From NCBI GenBank assembly GCA_043720875.1, contig JAYSRU010000047.1:1-5995 (forward strand): a stretch of DNA of 5,995 bases, in the 5' to 3' direction. The DNA is from JAYSRU01 sp043720875 (GTDB lineage: Bacteria; Bacteroidota; Bacteroidia; Flavobacteriales_D; Crocinitomicaceae). This document shows positions 5,673 to 5,995 of the stretch, in pieces (within the stretch, counting starts at the first letter, position 1; each line of letters opens with the position of its first letter). The position numbers and the translations under genes are program-made. A model generated the notes under the pieces. It made no database searches. It saw only the letters and a program-made list of their open reading frames with translations, and was not told the DNA's origin.

Positions 5673-5995
5673 ATGAGAATCGGTGTTTTATTGTCAGGCT
5701 GTGGAGTAAATGACGGATCAGAAATTCAAGAAGCAGTATTAACGTTATTAGCGATTCAAGAAATTGGAGCCGAATATATTTGTATTAGTGTAGATGCAAA
5801 TCAACATCATGTCATCAATCATATTACTGGTGATGAAATGCTTGAAACCAGAAATATGTTGATTGAAAGTGCGCGAATAGCCCGAGGAGAAGTTATCGAT
5901 ATTACAAAAGTTGAATTATCAGAAATAGATGCATTAGTTATTCCGGGAGGAGCAGGGAGTGCAAAAAATCTAAGTTCTTGGGCTTTTAATGGTTC
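5673..5995 (+). CDS. elbB: Isoprenoid biosynthesis glyoxalase ElbB (3' truncated)
   Basis: The first 107 codons of a DJ-1/PfpI-like protein, cut by the right edge of the window; E. coli ElbB has about 217 residues. The N-terminal half is strongly similar, from memory, to E. coli ElbB: LLSGCGVNDGSEIQEAV (6-22), the NHITGDEMLETRNMLIESAR block (49-68), and IPGGAGSAKNLS (90-101). ElbB has glyoxalase activity and was linked to isoprenoid production by early genetic work; its physiological role is not settled. The nucleophile-elbow cysteine of this fold lies in the missing half, so catalytic competence cannot be judged. The ATG at 5673 matches the family N-terminus (MRIGVLLSG), and no earlier in-frame start is needed. 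No good TAnnTTTG element is present in the 78 nt upstream, so transcription may come from the promoter before the small Cys-rich gene. Confidence 0.94.
   Translation, partial: MRIGVLLSGCGVNDGSEIQEAVLTLLAIQEIGAEYICISVDANQHHVINHITGDEMLETRNMLIESARIARGEVIDITKVELSEIDALVIPGGAGSAKNLSSWAFNG

Overview
The window looks like a piece of a Bacteroidota chromosome, most likely order Flavobacteriales. The reasons are low GC, start codons with A/T-rich leaders and no clear Shine-Dalgarno sequence, two exact matches to the Bacteroidota -7 promoter element TAnnTTTG, and a GldI-type FKBP lipoprotein next to a DHH-family nuclease. All seven genes found are on the + strand. No mobile element, CRISPR array, rRNA or tRNA was seen, and codon use does not change visibly along the window. 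No new multi-gene system is evident; most genes are recognisable core genes.

Region 1 (1-3253) is a tight operon-like run: the 3' nine-tenths of dapA (lysine/diaminopimelate synthesis), then nrnA (DHH/DHHA1 nanoRNase and pAp phosphatase) 3 nt later, then a GldI-like FKBP lipoprotein 1 nt later, then a second, two-domain FKBP lipoprotein 10 nt later. The two lipoproteins probably work in the periplasm as folding factors or, given their changed active-site residues, as chaperone or structural parts linked to gliding/secretion.

Region 2 (3254-4318) starts with a probable promoter (TATATTTG) and a possible leader hairpin. It encodes a secreted M23 metallopeptidase with a C-terminal LysM domain, a peptidoglycan hydrolase.

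Region 3 (4319-5354) is a fumarylacetoacetate hydrolase family enzyme with its metal ligands intact. No other aromatic-degradation gene is in view.

Region 4 (5355-5995) has a second clear promoter element, a 47-residue Cys/Lys-rich small protein (5451-5594) that is easily missed, and the 5' half of elbB (DJ-1/PfpI-like glyoxalase), cut by the window end. The small Cys-rich gene is the least explained item here.
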